Both the position numbers and the translations under genes were made by a program. The notes beneath the pieces are model-generated. The model had not been told where the DNA came from, searched no databases, and saw only the letters and a list, made by a program, of their open reading frames with translations. This document shows, one piece after another, positions 51,268-60,233 of a stretch of 64,000 nucleotides of DNA; positions within the stretch are counted from its first letter, which is position 1, and every line of letters begins with the position of its first letter. This DNA comes from Pseudochryseolinea flava (lineage in GTDB: Bacteria > Bacteroidota > Bacteroidia > Cytophagales > Cyclobacteriaceae): contig NZ_QMFY01000001.1 of assembly GCF_003286915.1 (NCBI RefSeq), positions 744,001 through 808,000 of the forward strand, in the 5' to 3' direction.

Positions 51268-53877
51268 ATGGCTGAAACTAAATCCCCTGTAGAAACCCCG
51301 CTGATGAAGCAATACAATGTCATTAAGGCAAAGTATCCCGGCGCGTTGTTATTATTTAGAGTTGGAGATTTTTATGAGACTTTTGGCGAGGATGCCGTGA
51401 AAGCCAGCAAGGTGCTAGACATCGTCTTGACTAAACGTGGCGCAGGGTCTTCATCTGAAATCGAACTGGCGGGATTTCCCCACCATTCACTCGATACCTA
51501 CCTTCCGAAACTTGTACGCGCGGGCCATCGCGTAGCCATTTGCGATCAGCTGGAAGATCCGAAAATGGTAAAAGGTATTGTGAAGCGCGGCGTGACAGAG
51601 CTTGTTACACCAGGACTTTCCTTTAATGACAACGTCCTCGAACGAAAACAAAATAATTTTTTGGCTTCGGTTTTTGGCGGGAAGAATGCATTCGGCGTTT
51701 CATTTTTGGATTTGTCGACAGGTGAGTTTTTTGCCGCTCAGGGCAATGAAAATTATGTGATGAAACTCATCCAGGGTTTTGCGCCCTCGGAAATAATTTT
51801 CAGCAAACAGTCGCGCGAAAAATTCGAACTCCTGTTTTCTGAAGAATATAGCACCTACGCACTTGAGGATTGGGTGTACGGATATGATTACGCCTATGAA
51901 AAACTCATCACGCAATTTAAGACGGCGTCGTTAAAAGGATTTGGTGTCGAAGATTTCGGTGAGTCAATTATCGCTGCCGGCGCAATTCTGCATTATCTGG
52001 AGGATACAGAACACAAAGATACGTCTCACATTTCTTCGATCTCACGCTTGGATGAAGATCGCTACGTCTGGCTCGATAAGTTTACAATCCGAAACCTGGA
52101 GATTGTACATTCACAGCAAGATGGTGGCGTGCCATTGATAGAGATTCTCGATCGTACTGTTACGCCGATGGGATCTCGCCAATTGCGTAAATGGATGATC
52201 CTACCTTTGAAAGATAAAGTCGCCATCGACGAACGTTTATCAATCGTTGACACATTTTATACCGACCATTTTCTTTCGGACAAAGTCTGTGATCCGCTAA
52301 AACAAATTGGCGACCTCGAGCGATTAATTTCAAAAGTCGCGGTGAACCGGATCAATCCGCGTGAGATGTTGCAACTCAAACGTTCTCTAAAATGTATTGA
52401 GCCAGTAAAGCAAGCACTTGCTTCTCACAACTCGGATGCTTTAAAAAAGCTTGCCGACCAACTTCACCCCTGTGAATTTCTTCTTGAGAAGATTGAAAAA
52501 GAACTGCGCGAAGATGTTTCCATTAACAGCAATCAAGGCGGTCTCATTAAGGAAGGAATTGATGCTGAACTTGACGAGTTGAGCAAAATTGCTTTTTCAG
52601 GAAAGGATTATCTCATGCAAATTCAAAAGCGTGAGGTTGAAAGGACAGGAATTGGCTCACTTAAAATTTCTTATAATAAAGTTTTTGGCTACTACTTGGA
52701 AGTGAGTAATGCCAATAAAGATAAAGTACCGCAAGATTGGATTCGTAAACAGACGTTGGTGAACGCGGAGCGCTACATCACTGAGGAGCTGAAAGTTTAT
52801 GAAGAAAAGATCTTACATGCCGAAGAAAAACTTTTTGTAATTGAACAACGCATTTTTAATGCGCTCGTCACGACTGCCGCCGATTTCATTCCGCAGATTC
52901 AGCAGAATGCACGTGTGTTAGCAACGATTGATTGCCTGTTGTCATTCGCTGTTGTGGCGAAAGCCAACAAGTATGCTAAGCCCGTCGTCGATGACTCTCT
53001 TATTACTGATATTAAGGCTGGACGACATCCGGTTATTGAGAAAAAATTGCCGATTGGTGAATCGTATGTCCCGAATGATATTTTCTTAGACAGCGACAAG
53101 CAACAGATTATGATCATCACGGGTCCTAACATGGCTGGTAAATCGGCGTTGCTCAGACAAGTTGCATTGATTACACTGATGGCACAGATTGGAAGTTTTG
53201 TTCCTGCAACGTCTGCGTCGGTAGGTATTGTTGATAAAGTATTTACGCGCGTTGGCGCTTCCGATAATTTATCGAAGGGCGAATCAACGTTTATGGTTGA
53301 GATGACAGAGACGGCAAGTATTTTGAACAACCTCAGTCATCGCAGTTTAATCTTGATGGATGAAATTGGTCGTGGTACGAGCACGTATGATGGTGTATCG
53401 ATCGCATGGTCTATCGTGGAGTATCTTCACAACCATAAGGACTTCAAACCGAAAACGCTTTTTGCAACGCATTATCATGAGCTTAATCAACTGGAAGAAG
53501 ATCTTCCACGCGTGAAAAACTTTAATGTGTCGGTTAAAGAGGTGGGTGATAAAATTATCTTCATGCGAAAGTTGAAGGAAGGTGGCAGCGAACACAGCTT
53601 TGGTATTCACGTAGCGCAGATTGCCGGAATGCCAAATCGTGTTGTGTTGCGATCAAATGAGATTCTTCACTTTTTGGAGAAAGACAAACACAAGAATGAA
53701 GGCAAGCGTAAGATTGCAGAAATTCCGAAACCAACACCGCAAATGAACTTGTTTGAAATGGATCCGCGGCTGAAAGAAGTTCAAGAGATGATTGATAAGC
53801 TTGATATCAATACAATAAGTCCAGTGGAGGCGCTGCTCAAACTGAATGAAGTAATAACGCTGATGAAGAGAAAGTAG
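51268..53877 (+). CDS. mutS: DNA mismatch repair protein MutS
   Basis: 869 residues, full length. Mismatch-reading Phe-x-Glu is in the N-terminal LFRVGDFYETFGEDA; the connector, lever and clamp domains follow; the C-terminal ATPase has Walker A ITGPNMAGKSALLRQ, DEIGRGTSTYDGVSIAWS (Walker B/ABC signature) and TLFATHYHEL. It recognises mismatches and, with MutL, starts repair. The C-terminal helix-turn-helix tail is complete. Terminated by a stem-loop at 53902. mutL is not in the window. Confidence 0.98.
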   Translation: MAETKSPVETPLMKQYNVIKAKYPGALLLFRVGDFYETFGEDAVKASKVLDIVLTKRGAGSSSEIELAGFPHHSLDTYLPKLVRAGHRVAICDQLEDPKMVKGIVKRGVTELVTPGLSFNDNVLERKQNNFLASVFGGKNAFGVSFLDLSTGEFFAAQGNENYVMKLIQGFAPSEIIFSKQSREKFELLFSEEYSTYALEDWVYGYDYAYEKLITQFKTASLKGFGVEDFGESIIAAGAILHYLEDTEHKDTSHISSISRLDEDRYVWLDKFTIRNLEIVHSQQDGGVPLIEILDRTVTPMGSRQLRKWMILPLKDKVAIDERLSIVDTFYTDHFLSDKVCDPLKQIGDLERLISKVAVNRINPREMLQLKRSLKCIEPVKQALASHNSDALKKLADQLHPCEFLLEKIEKELREDVSINSNQGGLIKEGIDAELDELSKIAFSGKDYLMQIQKREVERTGIGSLKISYNKVFGYYLEVSNANKDKVPQDWIRKQTLVNAERYITEELKVYEEKILHAEEKLFVIEQRIFNALVTTAADFIPQIQQNARVLATIDCLLSFAVVAKANKYAKPVVDDSLITDIKAGRHPVIEKKLPIGESYVPNDIFLDSDKQQIMIITGPNMAGKSALLRQVALITLMAQIGSFVPATSASVGIVDKVFTRVGASDNLSKGESTFMVEMTETASILNNLSHRSLILMDEIGRGTSTYDGVSIAWSIVEYLHNHKDFKPKTLFATHYHELNQLEEDLPRVKNFNVSVKEVGDKIIFMRKLKEGGSEHSFGIHVAQIAGMPNRVVLRSNEILHFLEKDKHKNEGKRKIAEIPKPTPQMNLFEMDPRLKEVQEMIDKLDINTISPVEALLKLNEVITLMKRK

Positions 53878-53901
53878 CTCTTCGACATCTCCTAAAAAAT
53901 G

Positions 53902-53932
53902 ACCACTGCCCTTGAAGAGAGCAGTGGTTTTT
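53902..53932 (+). terminator. mutS terminator
   Basis: ACCACTGC and GCAGTGGT form an 8-bp stem followed by TTTTT, 24 bases after the mutS stop. An A-run on the other side suggests it also serves the convergent TonB receptor gene. Confidence 0.75.
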
Positions 53933-53949
53933 ACAATCCGGTTTTGCAG

Positions 53950-56364
53950 TTAGAAAGTGAATCTCACAAAAGGCACCGGAAAGAATCCTTGTTGATATTG
54001 CGTAACGGTAGAGTTTGTCTTTACATTGTAGTTCTGGGAAAACACGTTTTGGTTATTGGTTACGTTTTGCAAATCCATAGCAATTTCTAACGTGCTTCGT
54101 TTGTACTCTTTTCTGTAAGAAAGTTTAAGATCAGTTCTGAAATAAGGATCTTGTTTGTCGCTGTAGGCCTGTCCATCTTTATAAATGGTTCGCTGATACT
54201 GTTGAGAGCGTGCAACATCAACAGGTGTCAAATATTTTCCACCGATTGTTGTCACTTTCAAACTCACTGAAAAGAATTTTCCATTCGATCCGATTTTCCA
54301 TTCTTTTCCAGCCAGCACATTTAATACATAGCCCGTATTGAATGCTGTGTTCCGCTCAATGCCATCACTGCCTTTATATTTTGAATCAAAGATTGACGTC
54401 GTCACGAGGTAATAAAATCCTCGGTTATAGAATCGTTCGAGGGTTAATTCAATCCCATAGTTTGTACCTGTTCCATTGTTCACTAGACTGTCTTCGTCAA
54501 CTGGACCAAAGCTTGCACCGGTGTTGAGGGCAGAGAATGATGATCGATGCGCTTCGACGGGTGCTTTATCGATGTTTTGGTAGTACGCTTCTGCTTTTAG
54601 TCTTGAGTTGGGTGTCACGTTCCAATCATATGTAAGCACATAGTGTTGGCTTCGTGTGAAATCTAAATCTTTATTTGTGAGTATTGGACCCGTCAGTGTT
54701 TTTGTCTGCATAAACGACGTTGTGATATTTTGCACTTGATGATGCAGACCATAACCTAAACTCAATGAGTGTTTCGGATTAACAATGTATTGAACGCTTA
54801 CACGAGGTTCAACCGCCCACTGTTCATTAAGGGTATAGTACTGTGTATGAACACCCGTGTTAACGGAGAAGTTGTTGTTGAACCGATGGCGCCAGGTTGA
54901 AAATCCCTGAAAGAGTGTGGCAGATTCGTCTACATCTAAACGCACTGTATCTCGGCCTAGATTGGCATACGCTTCGCGGTTGTATAAACCGAATTGCATA
55001 GCATCTACCGTAACACCCGATGTAATGCTGTTCTTTGCACTAAACTTTGTTCGTGTTAAGAAATTAACGGAATATTTCGTGGTTGTGAATTTCGCCTCGC
55101 CTTCAAGATGTTTGCCGATCACGATGTTGTCCTGATTTCTCACGAGCGAATCGGAGTGCCAGTTTTCTTCAGTACTACTAATGCCTGCTGTAAACTTCGC
55201 GAATGTTTTGTCTGATAGATTTGTTTCATAGCTAAGACCAACGATGCCGGTTTGATATCGTGGATATGCATCAGCATTGGCGTCACCGTATAAATCATCG
55301 TCGCCTTCGATCTCGGCTTCGCTTCCCAGAAGATCAATTTCGCTTTTTCCACCGAGTCCGAACAACGTCCACTTGCCATTTCCGCTAGATGGTAGCGAGA
55401 TTTTAAAATTCAAATCTTGATAATAAGGAATGTTTGATCCTGTACCGAACTCCATTCCCAATGCGTTGAATATGGCAAGCGTCGAGTACCTGTAGTTAAC
55501 AATGTATGAAGCATCGGAATTTTTTTTGAATGGACCTTCTGCACCGAACTCAAATCCATTGAAGCCGACTTGTCCGATGAACTCAGTTTGTTGATTATTA
55601 CCATCACGAAGTTTTAAATCGAACACACCAGCCGTAGCATTTCCATATTGTGCAGGGAACGCACTTGTCATAAAATCGGATTTATCGATATTATTATTAT
55701 TGAGGATGCTAACGGGACCTCCGGTGCTAACGAGTGCTCCGAAGTGATTTGGATTTGGGATGTTTAATCCTTCGAGCTGCCATAGCATGCCTGTAGGGGA
55801 ATTTCCGCGTACAACGATATCATTGCGTGAGTCGTCGCCACCGATTACGCCGGCGAAATTTGCTGCCATTCTTGATGGATCACCCAACGCACCGGCATAG
55901 CGCTTTGTGTCATCCACGTTGAATGATCGAGCACTTACAACAGCAAGATCATTATTCGTAGCAGTTTTATCCTCCTTACCATCTCCCGTAACAACAACTT
56001 CATTAAGATTATTGACATTCTCTACAAGCGATACGTTGAGAACAACTTCTTTTCCTGCAGTGACTACAGTGTTTGGAATGGTTTGTTCCTGAAAACCAAC
56101 ATAGGTAATCTTTAAAATTTGTCGTCCTACAGGTACGTTATCGATTCGGAAATTTCCCTCGGCATCGGTTATTGTTCCAAGTAATTTATCTGTTGATGTA
56201 GTGATCGTGATACTCACACCGACCAATGGTGTTTGCGTAACTTCATCGACAATGCGACCACGAATTGTTTGCGTTGACTGCGCCACGACATCATTGTAGT
56301 GCACGAGAAGAAGCATCGTGATTACAATGGAAATGGATGAGAAAAGGTTAAAGGTTTTTTTCAT
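53950..56364 (-). CDS. TonB-dependent receptor with carboxypeptidase-regulatory-like N-terminus
   Basis: 804 residues. Signal peptide, then a CarboxypepD_reg-like beta sandwich (~30-115: TIRGRIVDEVTQTPLVGVSI, GTITDAEGNFRIDNVPVG), the plug domain (~130-240: NDIVVRGNSPTGMLWQLEGLNIPNPNHFG), and a beta-barrel ending in the outer-membrane C-terminal signal FFPVPFVRFTF. No partner SusD gene is adjacent, so it is not a SusC/D polysaccharide locus. The cargo is unknown. A perfect FNR-type palindrome lies ~86 bases before its start, so it is probably controlled by a Crp/Fnr regulator; the gene directly upstream encodes one. Confidence 0.92.
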   Translation of the reverse strand: MKKTFNLFSSISIVITMLLLVHYNDVVAQSTQTIRGRIVDEVTQTPLVGVSITITTSTDKLLGTITDAEGNFRIDNVPVGRQILKITYVGFQEQTIPNTVVTAGKEVVLNVSLVENVNNLNEVVVTGDGKEDKTATNNDLAVVSARSFNVDDTKRYAGALGDPSRMAANFAGVIGGDDSRNDIVVRGNSPTGMLWQLEGLNIPNPNHFGALVSTGGPVSILNNNNIDKSDFMTSAFPAQYGNATAGVFDLKLRDGNNQQTEFIGQVGFNGFEFGAEGPFKKNSDASYIVNYRYSTLAIFNALGMEFGTGSNIPYYQDLNFKISLPSSGNGKWTLFGLGGKSEIDLLGSEAEIEGDDDLYGDANADAYPRYQTGIVGLSYETNLSDKTFAKFTAGISSTEENWHSDSLVRNQDNIVIGKHLEGEAKFTTTKYSVNFLTRTKFSAKNSITSGVTVDAMQFGLYNREAYANLGRDTVRLDVDESATLFQGFSTWRHRFNNNFSVNTGVHTQYYTLNEQWAVEPRVSVQYIVNPKHSLSLGYGLHHQVQNITTSFMQTKTLTGPILTNKDLDFTRSQHYVLTYDWNVTPNSRLKAEAYYQNIDKAPVEAHRSSFSALNTGASFGPVDEDSLVNNGTGTNYGIELTLERFYNRGFYYLVTTSIFDSKYKGSDGIERNTAFNTGYVLNVLAGKEWKIGSNGKFFSVSLKVTTIGGKYLTPVDVARSQQYQRTIYKDGQAYSDKQDPYFRTDLKLSYRKEYKRSTLEIAMDLQNVTNNQNVFSQNYNVKTNSTVTQYQQGFFPVPFVRFTF

Positions 56365-56449
56365 GAAGAAGTTTTGATTTTTAGCAAGACAAAAATGATC
56401 GTAAGTACCCCTACGTGCATTGATGTGAATTAACTAAAACCAACACTTT

Positions 56450-56467
56450 TGTTGATCTAGATCAACA
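56450..56467. promoter_or_regulatory. FNR-type operator upstream of the TonB receptor
   Basis: TGTTGATCTAGATCAACA is a perfect 18-bp palindrome that contains TTGATCTAGATCAA, a full match to the FNR consensus TTGAT-N4-ATCAA. It lies between the Crp/Fnr gene stop (56522) and the TonB receptor start (56364). Confidence 0.75.
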
Positions 56468-56521
56468 GGTCACCAGGAGAATCCTCGGCGGAAGCGTGCG
56501 TTGAAAGTTGCAACACCGTTT

Positions 56522-57133
56522 TTAAACGGTTGTTGTCTGCGCTTGCTGGGATATTTTTCTGCGTACTCGACTCAGCGTTTCGGGCTCTATTCCGAGGTAT
56601 GAAGCGATCATGTGTTGCGGCACGCGCTCAATAACATTTGGTCGTGATTCCAAAAGTTGCAGATAAGCTGCTTCAGCGGAGTCCTTCATATAAGCGATTT
56701 TTTGAATGCAAAGACCCCACAACGCACTTTCTGCCATGATGCGACCGAAGCGTTCGAATTTTGGTAGCTCTTTGTAGAGCCTTTCAAGGTCGCGAAAGTT
56801 AATGAGTAGTAGCTCGGCATTTTCTACTGCATCTACGCCGAAGGTTGTTGGGGACTTGCCAAGCCATGTCGAGTAGTCTGTGTACCACTCGTTCTCAAAG
56901 AAGAATTGGCCGCTGCGTTCGTTCCCATCTTTCATTAAGTACGTTCGTACACAACCACTCACGACAAACGCTACTTCGTTGCAAGCACTACCGGCTGTGA
57001 ACCACGGCTCGCGTTTTTTCAAGCGCATCGGAAAAAAATATTGCAGCACTAGTTTCCACTCATCGTCATTTATATCAATAACTCTTGAGATGCTTGCTCT
57101 AAGCAGATTCGTGGATTCGGTACGGACAGTCAT
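56522..57133 (-). CDS. Crp/Fnr-family transcriptional regulator
   Basis: 203 residues: N-terminal cyclic-nucleotide-binding-like beta barrel (WFTAGSACNEVAFVVSGCVRTYLM) and a C-terminal helix-turn-helix (RVPQHMIASYLGIEPETLSRVRRKI). The recognition helix has Glu185, Ser188 and Arg189 in E-T-L-S-R, the combination FNR uses to read TTGAT. The N-terminal cysteine cluster of FNR is absent, so it should not carry an oxygen-sensing Fe-S cluster; the ligand is unknown. It is followed by the FNR-type site and the TonB receptor, a likely target. Strong family assignment; targets are inferred. Confidence 0.9.
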   Translation of the reverse strand: MTVRTESTNLLRASISRVIDINDDEWKLVLQYFFPMRLKKREPWFTAGSACNEVAFVVSGCVRTYLMKDGNERSGQFFFENEWYTDYSTWLGKSPTTFGVDAVENAELLLINFRDLERLYKELPKFERFGRIMAESALWGLCIQKIAYMKDSAEAAYLQLLESRPNVIERVPQHMIASYLGIEPETLSRVRRKISQQAQTTTV

Positions 57134-57171
57134 AGAGAGGGGGTTTCTATCACGTAAAGACGACGGAACAA

Positions 57172-58401
57172 CTATTTTGTTGTACTTCCGCCAGATTGTT
57201 TCTTAAAATTTTTCTTGAAGTTCTTTCGACGAAATGGCTTCTTCGTTTTCACTTCTGGCGTATACTCTGGTCCCGGTCCTAGCCCTTCTGGTAGTGGCAA
57301 TTTTGTGATCGAGTCGCCAATTAGATTTTCGATTGCGAAGAACTTCCGTTGGTCTTTTTGGTTGATCAACGTAACGGCGGTTCCTGTGGTAGCCGCGCGC
57401 GCAGTTCGTCCAATGCGGTGAACATAATCTTCTGGATCCGGAGGTACATCCCAGTTGATTACCAAGCTAATTCCTTCAACATCGATACCGCGCGATAACA
57501 CATCAGTGCCGATGAGCATTGTAATTTGTTTGTTCTTGAATCCGCGGAGAATTTCTTCACGCTCGGCTTGCTCTAGATCAGAATGAAAAGCGCGCGCCGG
57601 AAGCTTTCCTTTTTGAAAAGCATGATCTAATTTTTTCACCGTCTCTTTTGTCGATGCGAATATGATCACGCTATTCCAGGGAATAGTTTTCAAAATGTGT
57701 TTTAGTACGGCGCCCTTCTGCTCATCATGAACAACATATGCTTGTTGCAGAATTCCAGATGCTGGCTTTGCAATCGCGATGTTGATCTCTTGTGGTTGGT
57801 TGAGAATTTTATTTGCGAGCTGACGAATTTTAGGAGGCATCGTTGCTGAGAACAACAACGTTTGTCGCTCTTTTGGAAGATAATTAATAATCTTCACGAT
57901 GTCGTCATAGAAACCCATGTCGAGCATCCTATCGGCTTCGTCGAGTACAAGATGTTCAAGATGGTCGAGTACAATCTTTCCCGTTGCTAATAGTGCGATT
58001 AATCTACCCGGCGTAGCAATGATAATATCTGCACCTTCTTCCAGCGCTTTTCGCTGTTGGTCCCACGTTGCTCCGTCGCCGCCGCCATAAACTGGAATGG
58101 AACTTACGCCGAGAAAGTATGCAAAACCTTCAATCTGTTGATCGATCTGTTGTGCCAACTCTCGTGTCGGTGCGATGACCAATGTATTCAGGTGGCGCTT
58201 TTCTGCTTGAACGATGTTATTAAGAATAGGAAGTATATAAGCAGCGGTTTTTCCAGTACCTGTTTGAGCGCATGCAATAACATCTTTGTTATCTAGAATG
58301 AGCGGAATTGCCTGTTCTTGAATAGGCGTAGGCTTTGAATAGCCCATCGACAGTAACCCCTCTAGCAGTTTCGGGTCGAAATTAAAATCCTCAAATGTCA
58401 A
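57172..58401 (-). CDS. rhlE: DEAD-box RNA helicase, RhlE type
   Basis: 409 residues. Motifs: Q-motif PTPIQEQAIP, Walker A AQTGTGKT (~45-52), DEAD at Asp154-Asp157 (LVLDEADRML), SAT at ~185, and HRIGRTARA in the second RecA domain. The C-terminal tail is short and basic (KKPFRRKNFKKNFKKQSG), as in RhlE/CsdA-like proteins that unwind RNA during ribosome assembly or decay. It is 38 bases from the Crp/Fnr gene, so both may be co-transcribed, although the helicase is upstream. RhlE versus another DEAD subgroup is not certain. Confidence 0.94.
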   Translation of the reverse strand: MTFEDFNFDPKLLEGLLSMGYSKPTPIQEQAIPLILDNKDVIACAQTGTGKTAAYILPILNNIVQAEKRHLNTLVIAPTRELAQQIDQQIEGFAYFLGVSSIPVYGGGDGATWDQQRKALEEGADIIIATPGRLIALLATGKIVLDHLEHLVLDEADRMLDMGFYDDIVKIINYLPKERQTLLFSATMPPKIRQLANKILNQPQEINIAIAKPASGILQQAYVVHDEQKGAVLKHILKTIPWNSVIIFASTKETVKKLDHAFQKGKLPARAFHSDLEQAEREEILRGFKNKQITMLIGTDVLSRGIDVEGISLVINWDVPPDPEDYVHRIGRTARAATTGTAVTLINQKDQRKFFAIENLIGDSITKLPLPEGLGPGPEYTPEVKTKKPFRRKNFKKNFKKQSGGSTTK

Positions 58402-58482
58402 CGTATATAGTATTAGTCAAGTGCAAAGATCACGTATTCAAGCTGATAAAAAAAGCTGAATGTTTCGGGCGGTAATGGGTTG

Positions 58483-58515
58483 AAAAAAAGAAAGGACACC
58501 GAAGCGTCCTTCTTT
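58483..58515 (-). terminator. Terminator of the minus-strand desaturase gene
   Basis: AAGAAAGGAC and GTCCTTCTTT pair over 10 bp (one mismatch) around a short loop, with U-runs on both strands. Confidence 0.65.
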
Positions 58516-58542
58516 TTATGATTTGTAAAGGGTCAGACCTTC

Positions 58543-59313
58543 TTACGCTGCTTTCTTCACATTGTCGACACGCAGCTCGCGCTGTGATGCAATCTGGATA
58601 ATGTTAAACTTGTTAAGCACCTTGATCACAATGTAAGTCGGGTCAATCTCGTGCCAGCGGATACCGCCAAAGTTTGCGCGGCCACCGTTTTTGTGGTGAT
58701 TGTTGTGATAACTTTCGCCCATCATCAGAAAATCTACTGGAAGGAAGTTCTTTGACGTATCGCCTACTTCGAAGTTTCTATAGCCATATTTATGTGCGAA
58801 CCAGTTGATGATTGCACCATGAATAGGGCTCATTAGGAAATGAATCGGCAAAAGAAGCCATAACCACCAAGCGGTAGCGAATTGCGCATAAATCGCGATG
58901 TAGATGGCGCCCCAGAAAATTCTAGACGGCCATGAACGAGCGATTTTATCGAAAGTAGACCAATCAGGAACACCTTCAGTGAAGCGCTTGTCAACTTCAA
59001 TACGGCGGTTGGCAATATCAGAATAGATGGTTTTGGTTTTCCACATCATCGCCCAGATGCTTTCATCGTACTTAGGCGAATGTGGATCGTTTTCTGTGTC
59101 TGCGAAAGCGTGGTGCATGCGGTGCATAACACCATAACCGTACGGGCTTAAATAATTTGATCCTTGGAAAATCCACGTTAAGACGTAAAAAACCTTTTCG
59201 GTCGTCTTATTCATGGTAAATGCTTTGTGAGACGCATACCGGTGAAGGAAAAAAGTCTGGAAAAAAAGCGACAGATACCAGTGTGCCACAAAAAATGCAA
59301 GAATGATAGTCAT
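58543..59313 (-). CDS. Acyl-CoA desaturase (delta-9 type), 256 residues
   Basis: An integral-membrane di-iron desaturase with the three histidine boxes: HRYASH (His24-His29), HRMHH (His64-His68) and HNNHH (His203-His207). Membrane helices lie between the boxes. It introduces a double bond into fatty acyl chains, adjusting membrane fluidity. It is shorter than the other desaturase in the window (319 residues) and only distantly similar, so the two are not a recent duplication. Preceded by the ECF sigma factor gene 106 bases upstream in the same direction. Confidence 0.92.
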   Translation of the reverse strand: MTIILAFFVAHWYLSLFFQTFFLHRYASHKAFTMNKTTEKVFYVLTWIFQGSNYLSPYGYGVMHRMHHAFADTENDPHSPKYDESIWAMMWKTKTIYSDIANRRIEVDKRFTEGVPDWSTFDKIARSWPSRIFWGAIYIAIYAQFATAWWLWLLLPIHFLMSPIHGAIINWFAHKYGYRNFEVGDTSKNFLPVDFLMMGESYHNNHHKNGGRANFGGIRWHEIDPTYIVIKVLNKFNIIQIASQRELRVDNVKKAA

Positions 59314-59419
59314 GCGAAAGTCTAGGTTTCAGTGAAAAATGTTTACGAATAGGTCCTTTGGGCTCTACAACATGTAAGACCGGCTAGGCGCGATTCTGTG
59401 ACAGAAATGTTGAAGTTTT

Positions 59420-60016
59420 TTAGAATTTTTTTTCGGTGAAGGCAGAAATGTCCTTTTTGAGATCCTGAACGAGATCCGCGACATTTCCAAGGTGACAAGC
59501 TTTTTTAAAGCTGTCAATCCAACGGCTGGTATCGGGAAGCGTGATGCGCGAAGTTTCCTCGGTCAACTTTTGCTTGGCGCGGCACACGAGTTGTCGGCAA
59601 TGCTCTTTCTTTTTGTCTAGTGCATGCTGAATATCATCATAATCGAAGTCAAAAACCTCTTTTAAAACAAATACGGCGCGTTCGAGGGGTTCTAACTTGG
59701 CCTGCAACACATGAATGGCAGCATCAAAATCTAAGTGTGCAAAGTTGTTTTCCTTAAAGCGCTGAAAGGCCTCAGAAACGTTGTCGAGATATTCCTCTTT
59801 TTTCTTACGGAGCGAGTCAAGGTGATTTAGGCAGTTATTCGTAACGGCGCGAATCAAGTACGCTTTTGTGTTTTGAATTTTTTGATGATCAACAGATAAC
59901 CACTTAGTGAAGGTCTCCTGCACGATGTCTTCTGCATCTTCTTTACAACGCACGAGGTTGTATGCGATCGTGTGGAGCATCGGCTGGTAAAGCGCTATGG
60001 TTTGTGCGTGATTCAT
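59420..60016 (-). CDS. ECF-type RNA polymerase sigma factor
   Basis: 198 residues. Sigma-70 region 2 (LYQPMLHTIAYNLVRCKEDAEDIVQETFTKWLS) and region 4 (LEPLERAVFVLKEVFDFDYDDIQHALDKKKEHCRQLVCRAKQKL) are both visible with ~60 linker residues, as in ECF factors of the SigJ/ECF41-like kind, where a C-terminal SnoaL-like extension would usually follow; here only ~30 residues remain. There is no anti-sigma gene next to it. Flanked by two desaturases, so it may control membrane lipid composition; that is inference. Divergent from the 319-residue desaturase. Confidence 0.87.
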   Translation of the reverse strand: MNHAQTIALYQPMLHTIAYNLVRCKEDAEDIVQETFTKWLSVDHQKIQNTKAYLIRAVTNNCLNHLDSLRKKKEEYLDNVSEAFQRFKENNFAHLDFDAAIHVLQAKLEPLERAVFVLKEVFDFDYDDIQHALDKKKEHCRQLVCRAKQKLTEETSRITLPDTSRWIDSFKKACHLGNVADLVQDLKKDISAFTEKKF

Positions 60017-60158
60017 CCTGCTATAAGTCTACAAAGATAACGCTTTGAATCGACACATTCAGGATGATGTTATGCATGCCGCATAATATTATGGCTACCA
60101 TACAGTTGTTTGTAATCAAACTGGGTGTCAGTCGGATACGGCATTCGCAATTATGGAT

Positions 60159-60166
60159 TAACTTTG
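60159..60166 (+). promoter_or_regulatory. Possible -7 box of the 319-residue desaturase
   Basis: TAACTTTG fits TAnnTTTG and leaves a leader of ~65 nt before 60234; a -33 TTG at the right distance is not evident. Confidence 0.4.
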
Positions 60167-60233
60167 TGTGAAATATCACTTTTTTAACAAGCGACGGTGA
60201 ATCAATTTTCGCTGTTCTGATGTTTGAAAAATC

